Of a DNA stretch of 64,000 nt, positions 42,450 to 51,790 are shown piece by piece. Both the position numbers and the translations under genes were made by a program. The stretch is taken from the IMG/VR virus record IMGVR_UViG_3300020731_000774, positions 1-64,000 of that record. One strand, 5' to 3'. Under the pieces are notes generated by a model. It was given only the letters and a program-made list of their open reading frames with translations. It was not told where the DNA came from and ran no database searches. This DNA is from a virus. Every line of letters starts with the position of its first letter. The stretch's first letter is position 1.

Positions 42450-43175
42450 ATGTTATTGAAAAATGGTTCAACAGGAGAAGATGTTAAGAAGCTTCAAGAA
42501 AAATTAGGTTTAAACCCAGATGGTTCCTATGGTTCTGGTACTGAAGGTGCAGTTAAGGAATGGCAATCAAAAAATGGATTAACTCCGGATGGTGTTGTAG
42601 GTGATAATACTTGGTCTAAGTTATTTGGTAATGATACTGTAAAAAATCCAACGCCTATTAGTAGTGAGTTTAAATTAGAAAATTTAAAAACACATATTCC
42701 AGATTCTGTTATAGCACAGATACCTGATACAGCATCTAAATTTAATATTACAAATAACTTAAGGTTAGCACATTTCTTAGCACAATGTGCTCATGAGAGT
42801 GGTGATTTTAAGTGGGTTGTGGAATTTGCATCAGGTAAAGCATATGAGGGTCGTAAGGATTTGGGTAATACTGAACCTGGTGATGGTGTTCGTTTTAAAG
42901 GACGTGGTTTTATACAATGTACAGGTAGAGTTAATTATACGGCATTTTCTAAGTTTATTGGTGAAGATTGTGTAGCTAATCCTGATTTAGTTTCAACAAA
43001 ATATCCTATGGCATCTGCTGCTTGGTTCTTTGATAAGAATAAATTATGGTCAATATGTGATTTGGGATCAAGTGATGATGTTGTAACTAAGGTTACAAGA
43101 CGTGTAAATGGTGGAACAAATGGTCTTGATTCTAGATTAGAAAGATTTCATAAATTTTGGGCTTTATTAAAATAG
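42450..43175 (+). CDS. GH19-like endolysin with peptidoglycan-binding domain
   Basis: 241 residues. Residues 1-60 form a peptidoglycan-binding domain (GSTGEDVKKLQEKLGLNPDG ... GVVGDNTWSKLFG). Residues about 75-241 are a GH19-type catalytic domain: AHFLAQCAHESGDFKWVVEF with catalytic Glu116, then RFKGRGFIQCTGRVNYTAF, and AAWFFDKNKLW. Such enzymes hydrolyse peptidoglycan at lysis. No signal peptide or TM is present, so a holin is needed; a candidate is at 28340. A strong terminator follows. Confidence 0.85.
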   Translation: MLLKNGSTGEDVKKLQEKLGLNPDGSYGSGTEGAVKEWQSKNGLTPDGVVGDNTWSKLFGNDTVKNPTPISSEFKLENLKTHIPDSVIAQIPDTASKFNITNNLRLAHFLAQCAHESGDFKWVVEFASGKAYEGRKDLGNTEPGDGVRFKGRGFIQCTGRVNYTAFSKFIGEDCVANPDLVSTKYPMASAAWFFDKNKLWSICDLGSSDDVVTKVTRRVNGGTNGLDSRLERFHKFWALLK

Positions 43176-43185
43176 TCTAAGACGT

Positions 43186-43216
43186 AAAAAGGGTGCAATC
43201 AAGCACCCTTTTTTTT
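43186..43216. terminator. Strong terminator hairpin
   Basis: Arms AAAAAGGGTGC and GCACCCTTTTT with a 6-nt loop between converging genes. Confidence 0.9.
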
Positions 43217-43423
43217 GAAACCATTTTCATGGTTTAATTTTTCTTTAAAATCTAAAAGAAATTGACATTTTTCATATTCTTCTTTTGTTTTAAAATATAA
43301 TAACATTTCATCAATAAAATCAATTGTATATGGTTTTAGTTTTTCATCAAAAGGTTTATTATTTTTAATTCTACTGAAGCTATTATTGATTAAATAATCG
43401 TAACTATGTATTTTAATATCCAT
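43199..43423 (-). CDS. Small hypothetical protein
   Basis: 74 residues, helical, MDIKIHSYDYLINNSFSRIK at the start. Its stop-proximal end is within the terminator. It starts at the last base of the stop of the gene before it. No family recognised. Confidence 0.4.
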   Translation of the reverse strand: MDIKIHSYDYLINNSFSRIKNNKPFDEKLKPYTIDFIDEMLLYFKTKEEYEKCQFLLDFKEKLNHENGFKKKGA

Positions 43424-44046
43424 TATTTGTCTTCTTTACTTAAGTGGTCTAGGAACTTTTTTTCATGATCTGAAAGGGTTTCATAACCCATTTCATTTAT
43501 TTTATCTAATATTTCATTTAGATCTAATTTTCTTTCATTTTCAATAATTATTTTATCAACATCTGAATTAATATCATCTTGTTCTAATATATCATTGAAA
43601 TTGAATTTTTCTTGTATTTCTGATAATTTATTTTGAAAATCAGTTTTGGAAATTGTATAACCCATTACTTCTATAGTATCATCTATGTCATTTGAATATA
43701 TATTATATACCTCTTGTATAATTTCAGTTTTTAAGTCTATATCTATTAAGTCGGATGTATATAGGCATTTATCATCTTTAAATATGCAAAGCATTTGTTT
43801 ATCTAGCATAAGAATAATTTTAACTTCTTTCCAGTCCTTTAATCTAGTGTCAATATATATTATATCATTAACTCTATTAATAAATTTTGTTTTACCAACT
43901 CTTAAATTATTTAAAATTTCGTTAAATTGATCAGAAACATCTTTAATTATTTTTTTATTTTGGAAATATTTTACACTTTTATTGAAAAAAGATGTAAATA
44001 AAATACCAAAAATAAATCCAAATCCTAATAAATTAATTGTAGTCAT
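43423..44046 (-). CDS. Membrane-anchored protein with LDKIxxxG module
   Basis: 207 residues. An N-terminal transmembrane helix (INLLGFGFIFGILFTSFF, about 4-21) anchors a cytoplasmic body with acidic helices; the C-terminus has NEILDKINEMGYETLSDHEK, the shared module. Probably type I-like membrane protein of the cell, not virion. Function unknown. Confidence 0.5.
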   Translation of the reverse strand: MTTINLLGFGFIFGILFTSFFNKSVKYFQNKKIIKDVSDQFNEILNNLRVGKTKFINRVNDIIYIDTRLKDWKEVKIILMLDKQMLCIFKDDKCLYTSDLIDIDLKTEIIQEVYNIYSNDIDDTIEVMGYTISKTDFQNKLSEIQEKFNFNDILEQDDINSDVDKIIIENERKLDLNEILDKINEMGYETLSDHEKKFLDHLSKEDK

Positions 44047-44058
44047 ATTTTCCTATTT

Positions 44059-45243
44059 TTATATATTATATATATTTTTTCTTATTTTGATTAGTAAATC
44101 GTTAATAAAATCCATCTCAACTTTATCAGGTAGATTAGAATTAGCGAATAATTCATCAATCTCTACCATTTCTTTCTCAACCTCATCAATTAAAGTTTGA
44201 AGATCTATTTCACCTCTTCTAATTGAGATTAAATATTTAGCATCATCGCGTCTAACATTGATACCTTTACCTTCTGCGATCTCTCTTGCCATAGACATAA
44301 GGCGTTTGGAGTGCATCATATTCTTACCATCAATTTTTTGACCGTGAGATTTAACATCGACCCATCTTGCTTCATTTTTATTTGCTAACCAATCTTCGTA
44401 AGATTTATAATCTTTACAATGTTCTGAATAACCATCTTTATTATAAATAATGTTACAGATAGGTGTTTCGCCTTTTGGTATACTAGAAAGTCTTAATTGG
44501 TTTGATTCAGCAACATTTGAACCTTCACCGACTTTAATAATGCCCTTATATCCAAGACCAACAGCATCACCTTTTTCCTTGTAAATTTTCTTATTGTGTT
44601 CTCTATCTTCTACTGACTCAGATTCTGAAAAACACATGTGAGCCTTCAAATCATAATATACCGCATAAACATCTCTAGCGTTCGGTACATTTACAACGCC
44701 ACAAAACTTTTCATCATATCTACCGTTGCTCCATTTTTTCCAAGGAATAGATTTTGGTCCTTCAATAACATAAACAAAGTCAAGTACATCTTTACGAGTT
44801 ACTTTATCTTTTTCCCAGTTTTGTTTTTTATTTTGACCTTTGGCTTTTTTAATTTGTTCGATTCCATAACCACCAAAAGATTTAGCACAAATTTTAGTGA
44901 TAAATTTATCTCTATTATTTAGTACCTCATCAAAGATAGGATCTTTATAGATAATACAATCATCTGGTGTATTAAGTAATTCTAAAATATTTGGATTATT
45001 TGATGCTAATAGATCTAGAAATCTTCTTATCTCATAGATAACTGTATCATTTTTTTCATCATTGATTTGTTCGGTGTAATTAAACCCAAGTATATCATCA
45101 ATCTTTTGAATAAATACACCTGCGTAGTCAGTATCTGAATTTTCAACATTAGTACCATATGCTTGTGATCCTCTAATAACTAGCAACAGGGGTTTGGCAC
45201 CAGGTGATTTTTCTTGTATGAGTTTAAATAGTTGTTGTAGCAT
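44059..45243 (-). CDS. RlaP/COG3541-like nucleotidyltransferase
   Basis: 394 residues. The nucleotidyltransferase core is RGSQAYGTNVENSDTDYAGV (residues 24-43; GS at 25-26 and metal-binding Asp37 and Asp39). The C-terminal region, KNMMHSKRLMSMAREIAEGK and DAKYLISIRRGE, matches the RlaP family (RNA-repair-associated, DNA-polymerase-beta-like), often found in phages and next to RNA ligases. A role in repairing RNAs cut by host defence would fit; substrate unproven. It has the most complete host-type promoter in the window, so it is likely early. Confidence 0.75.
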   Translation of the reverse strand: MLQQLFKLIQEKSPGAKPLLLVIRGSQAYGTNVENSDTDYAGVFIQKIDDILGFNYTEQINDEKNDTVIYEIRRFLDLLASNNPNILELLNTPDDCIIYKDPIFDEVLNNRDKFITKICAKSFGGYGIEQIKKAKGQNKKQNWEKDKVTRKDVLDFVYVIEGPKSIPWKKWSNGRYDEKFCGVVNVPNARDVYAVYYDLKAHMCFSESESVEDREHNKKIYKEKGDAVGLGYKGIIKVGEGSNVAESNQLRLSSIPKGETPICNIIYNKDGYSEHCKDYKSYEDWLANKNEARWVDVKSHGQKIDGKNMMHSKRLMSMAREIAEGKGINVRRDDAKYLISIRRGEIDLQTLIDEVEKEMVEIDELFANSNLPDKVEMDFINDLLIKIRKNIYNI

Positions 45244-45264
45244 AGTTTAATAATTAATTATTTA

Positions 45265-45295
45265 CAAATATAGTAATTATTTACAAAAGACCAAA
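45265..45295 (-). promoter_or_regulatory. Full Bacteroidetes-type promoter TTTG-N19-TATATTTG
   Basis: On the minus strand, TTTG at 45295-45292, then 19 nt, then TATATTTG at 45272-45265, 21 nt before the ATG at 45243. This matches the -33/-7 consensus of Bacteroidetes. Confidence 0.55.
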
Positions 45296-45302
45296 GTAAA
45301 AT

Positions 45303-45313
45303 TTAATATATAA
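45303..45313 (+). promoter_or_regulatory. Late-type AT box TTAATATATAA
   Basis: Exact 11-mer ending 19 nt before the ATG of the fibre-like gene at 45333. It lies back to back with the host-type promoter for the opposite gene. Confidence 0.55.
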
Positions 45314-45332
45314 TAAAAAATAATAAAATTTT

Positions 45333-46334
45333 ATGCCAGGAACAGGTAGTTATATTGGTCCAAATGTTAATTCTGATTATATAGGTGATATTGGTACTTT
45401 ACTTTCAGAGATAAAGGATAATTCTTCACAATTGATTAAACCTAAAGATGTTAGAGATTCTGTTTGGACGTTATGGAATAGAATTGATGATATTCAGATA
45501 ATTGCTAGTCAATCAGCAACCTCATCAAATGCAGTTTACTATAGTAATAGTAATCCAACAACACAAACTGTTGGAGGTATTTCATTAGGTACATCATTTA
45601 GTGGTACATATTCTATTCAACAAATGTTTGATATGTTATTATATCCATATGTTGCACCAATATCAAGTATATCAATTCCTATTAACAACCCTAGACAATT
45701 TGGTGGATCAACTTCTGTTAGTATTAACTGGGTTGCAACTAAAACTAAAAATAATATAACGAGTATTAAAGTTGATGGTTTGACTGTAGCACCAACTGGT
45801 AATACTCAAACTGGTGTTAAAACATCTGTTGGTACTTATAGTCTTAATCCAGGTGTCCAAGAAGTTCAATCATTTACAATGTCAGTTGGTGATGGTACTT
45901 CAACTGTTACATCAACAACTACATTAGTTTGGCAAAATAAAATTTATTGGGGTAAAGTTGATTTAAGTACTTTATCTAATCCAAATCTAACAACTGATCC
46001 ATCATATTCTAATTCTGTTGGTTCTTTTATAAGTGATAGTGTTATAAAATCATTAAATGGTGCAGGTGTATCACCTGGTTATGTGTTAACAAATACGTTT
46101 TCAAAAACATATGTGAATATAAATGGTGGGGGTATGTATTTGGTATTTGCTTGGCCTAGTGTATTTGGAACTCCTAGTTTTGTTGTTAATGGGTTATTAA
46201 GTACAGCCTTTACAAAGGTTAGGGGTGTATCTAATTTAAATTCATTTACAAATGAACTTGGTTTTACATCTAATTATGATGTGTGGGTTAGTAACACTGC
46301 TCAAAACTCACCACTTACAATAATAATAAGTTAA
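45333..46334 (+). CDS. Tail-fibre-like structural protein
   Basis: 333 residues, Ser/Thr/Asn-rich. The N-terminal PKDVRDSVWTLWNRIDDIQI (about residues 37-56) is a stretch typical of Bacteroidetes phage fibre or collar proteins, followed by an Ig-like beta region and a C-terminal beta-sandwich. Two genes in tandem with similar composition and a late-type box support a fibre or decoration role. Confidence 0.5.
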   Translation: MPGTGSYIGPNVNSDYIGDIGTLLSEIKDNSSQLIKPKDVRDSVWTLWNRIDDIQIIASQSATSSNAVYYSNSNPTTQTVGGISLGTSFSGTYSIQQMFDMLLYPYVAPISSISIPINNPRQFGGSTSVSINWVATKTKNNITSIKVDGLTVAPTGNTQTGVKTSVGTYSLNPGVQEVQSFTMSVGDGTSTVTSTTTLVWQNKIYWGKVDLSTLSNPNLTTDPSYSNSVGSFISDSVIKSLNGAGVSPGYVLTNTFSKTYVNINGGGMYLVFAWPSVFGTPSFVVNGLLSTAFTKVRGVSNLNSFTNELGFTSNYDVWVSNTAQNSPLTIIIS

Positions 46335-46348
46335 AATAAATATAAGAT

Positions 46349-47638
46349 ATGCAAAATACAGGAACTTTAATATCATCATCAATAAGACCAAATAATCCAA
46401 GTGATGCTATAGCAACCGTTTATGCTGTTGAAGCTAAAGGTGGTCATCATTCATATGCTTTATTAACTGATAGAGATTCAATTATTAAAGAAAGAAGAGA
46501 ATGGGGTATGATTTGTAGTGTATACAATGATGTTAACCCATTGAATAATGGTACATATCAATTGAAATATGGTTATGTTGATTCTAATATAAATAATAAT
46601 TTAAATTGGGTTAAATTCGTAACAGGTGGTTCATCTACTAGTGGTGATACTTATTGGTTAGATCCAATTATATCAGTAGCTAGTGTTGAATATATCTCTC
46701 CTAGTGATGGAGATCGTTATTTATTGGGTGATTCTCCAAGTGGAGTTAATTGGGGAGTTTTAGTTAAAGGTGATATAGTTCAGTGGAATGCAACTAAGGG
46801 TATTTGGGTAGTAACTACACCAAAGGATGGTATGTCAGTTAGAGTTAATAACCAAGATAATATAATATTTCGTTATGACTTAGGTAAGGGTTTTTGGGTA
46901 AAGGAGAAAGAGAATCAAATATTACCAATAAGTGCTGTTACTAGTGATGGTATTGTTTTCACATCTACTTGTGATAATTTATTTACATATCAACTTGATA
47001 CGATATATATTGTTCAATTTTCTACTACTAATAATAGTACTACATTAACATTGAATATAAATGGATTAGGTGCTAAAACTTTGAAAAATCAGAGTAGTGC
47101 AGGTTTGGGTGATTTTGTAAAAGGTGAGATTAATCCTAATGTTTTGTATAATATTCAATATGATGGTACTTATTTTAGATTAACTAAACCTAGTAGTGAT
47201 CCGACATTAGTTCGTTATAATATAAGATCAAATGAAACCGTTATAGTTCCAGCATATCAGGAGTATTTAGTTTATGGTGACATGGTAGTTAATGGTAATT
47301 TGAATATAGATAATAATGGTAAAGTTGTTGTTATTAATGGTTCGTTTAATGTTGGTGTTGGTGGGACTGTATCAAATTATGGTAATGTTCAATTATTGAA
47401 TATTCCATTGGGGACAGGTAGTGGTCTAGTTAGTAAATATTCTGTTAGTATTTCATTGGTTTCTAATACTCCATATACACTTACACATAATCTTAATTCA
47501 TTAAGTGTTGGTGTTACATGTTGGAATGATAGTACACAAAATATGTTTTATCCATCTATAAGTAGAAATGGTTCTAATAGTGTTGTGATTACTTCTACTA
47601 GTTCAGTATCAAGTGCTACTATAGTTGTTATGGGTTAG
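46349..47638 (+). CDS. Tail-fibre-like structural protein
   Basis: 429 residues. N-terminal region with ATVYAVEAKGGHHSYALLTD and a DRYLLG segment (DGDRYLLGDSPSGVNWG, a repeat-like motif of tail fibres), then beta-solenoid-like DMVVNGNLNIDNNGKVVVIN (about residues 310-330) and a knob-like end with SISLVSNTPYTLTHNLNS. It starts 14 nt after the previous fibre gene ends. Receptor-binding role is inferred. Confidence 0.55.
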   Translation: MQNTGTLISSSIRPNNPSDAIATVYAVEAKGGHHSYALLTDRDSIIKERREWGMICSVYNDVNPLNNGTYQLKYGYVDSNINNNLNWVKFVTGGSSTSGDTYWLDPIISVASVEYISPSDGDRYLLGDSPSGVNWGVLVKGDIVQWNATKGIWVVTTPKDGMSVRVNNQDNIIFRYDLGKGFWVKEKENQILPISAVTSDGIVFTSTCDNLFTYQLDTIYIVQFSTTNNSTTLTLNINGLGAKTLKNQSSAGLGDFVKGEINPNVLYNIQYDGTYFRLTKPSSDPTLVRYNIRSNETVIVPAYQEYLVYGDMVVNGNLNIDNNGKVVVINGSFNVGVGGTVSNYGNVQLLNIPLGTGSGLVSKYSVSISLVSNTPYTLTHNLNSLSVGVTCWNDSTQNMFYPSISRNGSNSVVITSTSSVSSATIVVMG

Positions 47639-47910
47639 AAATTTAAAATTGTTTCTATATTTTCTAAATTAAAACCATCTAGTGGTTTACCACCATTTTT
47701 AAGATAGTTTTGATACATATCATTATAATCATCTTCTGAATAAAATTTATTATCAGATGCTAGTATAACATCAGTATCATGATAATTTATTGTATTTGGG
47801 CTTTTCTGTGTACCATATGATGGTCCAAAATAACTGAAGTTTGGATTTGTGGGTATTTCAGTACCTGATATGGATTCTTTTACAAATTTATTAAATCTTT
47901 TAATCTTCAT
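47635..47910 (-). CDS. Tagged small protein
   Basis: 91 residues starting MKIKRFNKFVKESISGTE. The rest is Asn/Tyr/Ser-rich (SYFGPSYGTQKSPNTINYHD) with an acidic end; no family. The gene converges on the fibre gene and overlaps it by 4 nt. It also overlaps the gene upstream by 11 nt. Confidence 0.45.
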   Translation of the reverse strand: MKIKRFNKFVKESISGTEIPTNPNFSYFGPSYGTQKSPNTINYHDTDVILASDNKFYSEDDYNDMYQNYLKNGGKPLDGFNLENIETILNF

Positions 47911-48361
47911 TATTATTGGCTTCTATTTTTTCGAAATATTCATCTTGTATTTCAAGTGAATAACTTTTTTTCCCTATATTATAAATTAAATTGTATAAAT
48001 ATTTATCTTCTAGATAATGTTTTTCATTTCCCCTCATGTATATTATAGCTTTATCATCTTCAAAATCATTTTCAATATTTAGTATTTCTAATCTAAATGC
48101 ACCATCTTGATCTTCCAGATTGCATATTATTTTTATGTTTGATTTTAATAATTCTTTAATTTTAGATGATGTTGTATTTTTTGATAATAGCATATAATCA
48201 TTTAAAATATCATTTTTAGTTGCTTCGTATAGGTCAATAAAATTCTTTTCCCTTTCAGAGAGTTTCTTCTTTTTATTAATCTTTGTAAGAATTCTATCTA
48301 ATTCTATATCCTTTAAAGACTCACCTAGAAGATAATATTTAATTATTTTTTTAATTTTCAT
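47900..48361 (-). CDS. Tagged hypothetical with LDKI-like module
   Basis: 153 residues counted from the Met at 48361 (MKIKKIIKYYLLGESLKD), which gives a tag-type start; an ATG at 48376 would add five residues. Residues about 15-40 hold a divergent version of the shared module (ELDRILTKINKKKKLSEREK). The rest is alpha/beta and acidic. An AT box (TTAATATATAT, 48374-48384) lies 12 nt before the preferred start. Confidence 0.45.
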   Translation of the reverse strand: MKIKKIIKYYLLGESLKDIELDRILTKINKKKKLSEREKNFIDLYEATKNDILNDYMLLSKNTTSSKIKELLKSNIKIICNLEDQDGAFRLEILNIENDFEDDKAIIYMRGNEKHYLEDKYLYNLIYNIGKKSYSLEIQDEYFEKIEANNNED

Positions 48362-48430
48362 ATTTTCTGTTAACATATATATTAAGAAGTATAATCGTTT
48401 TTTATATATACTATGTAAAAATTATATTAA

Positions 48431-51400
48431 ATGATGGATAAGAAGTTACTAGATGCTCTCAATAATTTATCACTTGCACTGAGTGAGATATCAGATGCAT
48501 TGAAAAAAGATGATAAGGCGAAGAAATCAGCAACTACACAGGCACTTCAGGGTGGTAATTTTATTAAAGAAATTAAAGAAATTAATATTGGTGTAAAAGC
48601 TCTGCAGAGAGATACTAAGGCAATATTAAAAAATCAACAAACTATAATAGAACTTTCTAAAAGTAGAGGTGATAATAAATCAACATTTGAAAAAGTTGGT
48701 GGTAGTAAAAAGCAAGAAAATGATATCAAAAAAGGTGTTGGTACAATACTTCTAATAGCTGTTGCTGTTCTTGCAATTGGAATGGCTTTTAAATTGGTTG
48801 GTGGTATTAATTTTTTATCTGTTATAGGCTTGTCAATTGCTATGTTTATACTTGCACAGACATTTGAAAAGATTGGAGCATTAAAGTTAACTATGAAACA
48901 AGCATTGGTTGCATCAGCAACTATGGTTTTAATATCAATTGCTGTTACTTTATCATCTTGGGTATTACAAGCAATTCAACCTATTACATTTCCACAAGCA
49001 GTGACAGGTATATTAATAGCTGGTATGTTTTTGGTTATATCGTATAATTTAGATAAAATTGCAAAGGGTGTAGCAGCTTTTGATAAAGCAAATGTTAAGC
49101 CTAGTGATTTATTAATGTGTTTGGTTGGAGTAGCTGTTGCAATTACTTTATCATCTTGGGCATTGGCATTTATAGTACCGATGACATTGGGTCAGGCTAT
49201 AACTGGTATTTTGATAAGTGCTATGTTTATGATTATATCATATAATTTAGATAAAATTGCAATGGGTGTTGTTGCATTTGATAAAGCTAATGTTAAACCA
49301 AAAGATCTATTGATGTGTTTAGTTGGTATAGCAGTTGCAATTACTGCTTCATCTTGGGTATTATCATTAATCAAACCACTAGACTTACCTACATTTATTA
49401 CAGCTTTGGGTATAGCTCTTTTATTTGGATTAATGTCATATGTTATGCCTGAGATGGCAATTGGTATAGTGATAATGGATAAAACTATTGGTTCTAAAAA
49501 AATGTTAGCTGTTGTTCCATTAGTATTCGTTGCTATTTCATTGGCTATAATGTTATCATCACACATATTAGCAATGAGTAAACCGATAGAGTTTGGTTTA
49601 TTACTAAAGATAGCTGTTTTTGGTGTTGTTTTAGGTCTTTGTTTATTGGCTGTTTTGCCAGCTGTTTTGGGTGTTGGTATAGTTGCTGCTAGTGGTGTTG
49701 GTATGGCTGCTATTGGTTTGGGTGTTATTGCTATACCTCTTATTGCTGGTGCAATTGCAATATCATCTAATATTTTAGCAATGGGAACATATAAAAAATA
49801 TCCTGGTTTAGGTTGGGCAGTTTCAGTAGGATTGACTATGATTGGTTTTGGTGCTGCTGTTCTTGCATTGGGTACTATAGCTGTTACTGGTATTGGTGCA
49901 GTTGCAATAGTAGCTGGTGCATTATTAGTTCCATTAATTGCAAAATCAATTGTTGATAGTGATGATATAATATCCAAAGGTAAATATGATAAATATCCTG
50001 GTTTAGGTTGGGTTTTGAGTGTTGGTTCTACTATGTTGGGATTTGGATTGGCTGTTGTTGCTTTGGGTGCATTAGCAGTTACTGGTATCGGAGCAGTTGC
50101 AATTTTTGTTGGTACTAAAATGATACCAATGGTTGCACAATCAATTGTTGATGTTGATAGAATAATATCCAAGGGTAAATATGATAAATATCCTGGTTGG
50201 GAATGGGCATTGAGTGTTGGTGGGTTGATGACAGGTTTTGGATTAGCTGTTATTACATTAGGAACATATGTTGTTGGTACTTTGGGTTTAGGTGGTCTAG
50301 CCATCAAAGCAGGTGCTAATGCTGTTAGAACTATTGCACATTCAATTGTTGATGTTGCATGGATATTTAAAGCTTCATCGAATGCCTTTACAGGTGGTCC
50401 GAAAAAAGAATGGGCTGAGGGTGTTTCATTGGCAATAGGTGCTTTTGCACCTATTTATAAGATGATGATGAGAGGTGGTATAGTTAGTTTATTTATGGGT
50501 AGTGGTCCGAGTGTTGGTGCATTTACTGATGCTATACGTACTATATCACAAGGAATAGTTGATGCTGCATTATTTTTCCAAGCTGGTAAAGTTGCTTTTA
50601 CTGGTGGTCCTAGTAAAGAATGGGCTGAGGGTGTTGGTAATGCAATTGGTGCTTTTGCACCAGTTTATAAAATATTATCTGATGAGAGTGGTATTTTCGG
50701 TACAGGTGTTGGTATTGAAGAATTTAAAAATGCTATAATGACTATATCACATGGTATAGTTGCATCTGCTGGTATTTTTGCGATGAGTAAGGTTGGGTTT
50801 AATGAAGGAACTTATCCAACTAAAGAGTGGAGTGTTGGTGTTGGTAATGCTCTTTCTGCATTCTCACCTGTTTTCAAGGCACTTAGTGGTAAAGGTTGGT
50901 TTGAGAGTGGTAAGGAAGCTATTGGTGATATGGTTTATGGTGTTAAACAAATGGCATATGCTATTGTTAAAGTTGGTCGTATATTCTCATTATCAAAAGT
51001 AAATTGGGATCCTAAAAATATGCCTGATAAAAATTGGGGAGTTAGTGTATTAAATTCATTTAAATATTTTAGTAGATTACAGAATATGGTTGCTGATTCT
51101 GATGTTGGTTTCTTGAATAGGGATCTTATTATTAAAAGTGCTAAAGGTATGGTTAATTTTGCAAAAGAATTGCAAAAGGGAGTGGATGCTTTTCAAATAA
51201 AAATTGATCCAAATTTCATGAAAAATATGTCATCTAATATTTATTATTATATGACACTTGCTAATAAATTAAATAGTGGTAATGGTTTGAAAAGTTTGGT
51301 TAAGGGTGCTGTTTTTGGTGATCCAATGACAAATATAGCTAGTAGTATGACTAAGTTAGCAATAGCTTATGATAAAATGGGTAATTCATTAATGAAGTTT

Positions 51401-51754
51401 AATAAAGCTGTTAATTCGTTGGATGAGAAGAAAATAAGTGCTTTTAAAGGTCTTAATAGTAATATGATTAATAGAGTTATTAAGAATTCGGATAGTAATG
51501 TTAATAACACAAATCCCAATGCTTCTAATATCGGATTAGTTGGTGGTGCTATTGGAAATTTGACATCTATTGCAGTGCCTGGTGATAAGAGAAAAGATGG
51601 TGGTAAAAAGGAATCTAGGGGTAAGCATGGTACAACTAATGAACAAAATGATAAAATGATAGATTTGTTATATAAACTTATTCATAATACAGGTTATCTT
51701 GATAAATATTTGAAAGAGAAATTGAATGGTGATGATGGAAATAATACTTATTAA
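48431..51754 (+). CDS. Tail tape measure protein
   Basis: 1107 residues. An N-terminal charged helical part (1-100) is followed by a long series of hydrophobic, Gly/Ala/Val-rich helices (about 105-640) and a Ser/Gly/Asn-rich end. Internal repeats of about 65-70 residues are visible: AFDKANVKPSDLLMCLVGVA twice 198 nt apart, YDKYPGLGWxLSVG three times 195 nt apart, then GGPxKEWAEGV units. Tape measure proteins set tail length and often contain repeats and membrane-active segments, which fits. The start is the second of two ATG codons or the first; no difference for function. Confidence 0.75.
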   Translation: MMDKKLLDALNNLSLALSEISDALKKDDKAKKSATTQALQGGNFIKEIKEINIGVKALQRDTKAILKNQQTIIELSKSRGDNKSTFEKVGGSKKQENDIKKGVGTILLIAVAVLAIGMAFKLVGGINFLSVIGLSIAMFILAQTFEKIGALKLTMKQALVASATMVLISIAVTLSSWVLQAIQPITFPQAVTGILIAGMFLVISYNLDKIAKGVAAFDKANVKPSDLLMCLVGVAVAITLSSWALAFIVPMTLGQAITGILISAMFMIISYNLDKIAMGVVAFDKANVKPKDLLMCLVGIAVAITASSWVLSLIKPLDLPTFITALGIALLFGLMSYVMPEMAIGIVIMDKTIGSKKMLAVVPLVFVAISLAIMLSSHILAMSKPIEFGLLLKIAVFGVVLGLCLLAVLPAVLGVGIVAASGVGMAAIGLGVIAIPLIAGAIAISSNILAMGTYKKYPGLGWAVSVGLTMIGFGAAVLALGTIAVTGIGAVAIVAGALLVPLIAKSIVDSDDIISKGKYDKYPGLGWVLSVGSTMLGFGLAVVALGALAVTGIGAVAIFVGTKMIPMVAQSIVDVDRIISKGKYDKYPGWEWALSVGGLMTGFGLAVITLGTYVVGTLGLGGLAIKAGANAVRTIAHSIVDVAWIFKASSNAFTGGPKKEWAEGVSLAIGAFAPIYKMMMRGGIVSLFMGSGPSVGAFTDAIRTISQGIVDAALFFQAGKVAFTGGPSKEWAEGVGNAIGAFAPVYKILSDESGIFGTGVGIEEFKNAIMTISHGIVASAGIFAMSKVGFNEGTYPTKEWSVGVGNALSAFSPVFKALSGKGWFESGKEAIGDMVYGVKQMAYAIVKVGRIFSLSKVNWDPKNMPDKNWGVSVLNSFKYFSRLQNMVADSDVGFLNRDLIIKSAKGMVNFAKELQKGVDAFQIKIDPNFMKNMSSNIYYYMTLANKLNSGNGLKSLVKGAVFGDPMTNIASSMTKLAIAYDKMGNSLMKFNKAVNSLDEKKISAFKGLNSNMINRVIKNSDSNVNNTNPNASNIGLVGGAIGNLTSIAVPGDKRKDGGKKESRGKHGTTNEQNDKMIDLLYKLIHNTGYLDKYLKEKLNGDDGNNTY

Positions 51755-51790
51755 GTATAAACTTTAACTATTATATGTCATATAACTTTT

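Noticed and set aside
49192-50307. A 371-codon minus-strand frame opposite the tape measure gene
   Set aside because: It is a mirror of the repetitive Gly/Ala/Val-rich tape measure sequence; its product is low-complexity Pro/Ile/Ala with no domain.
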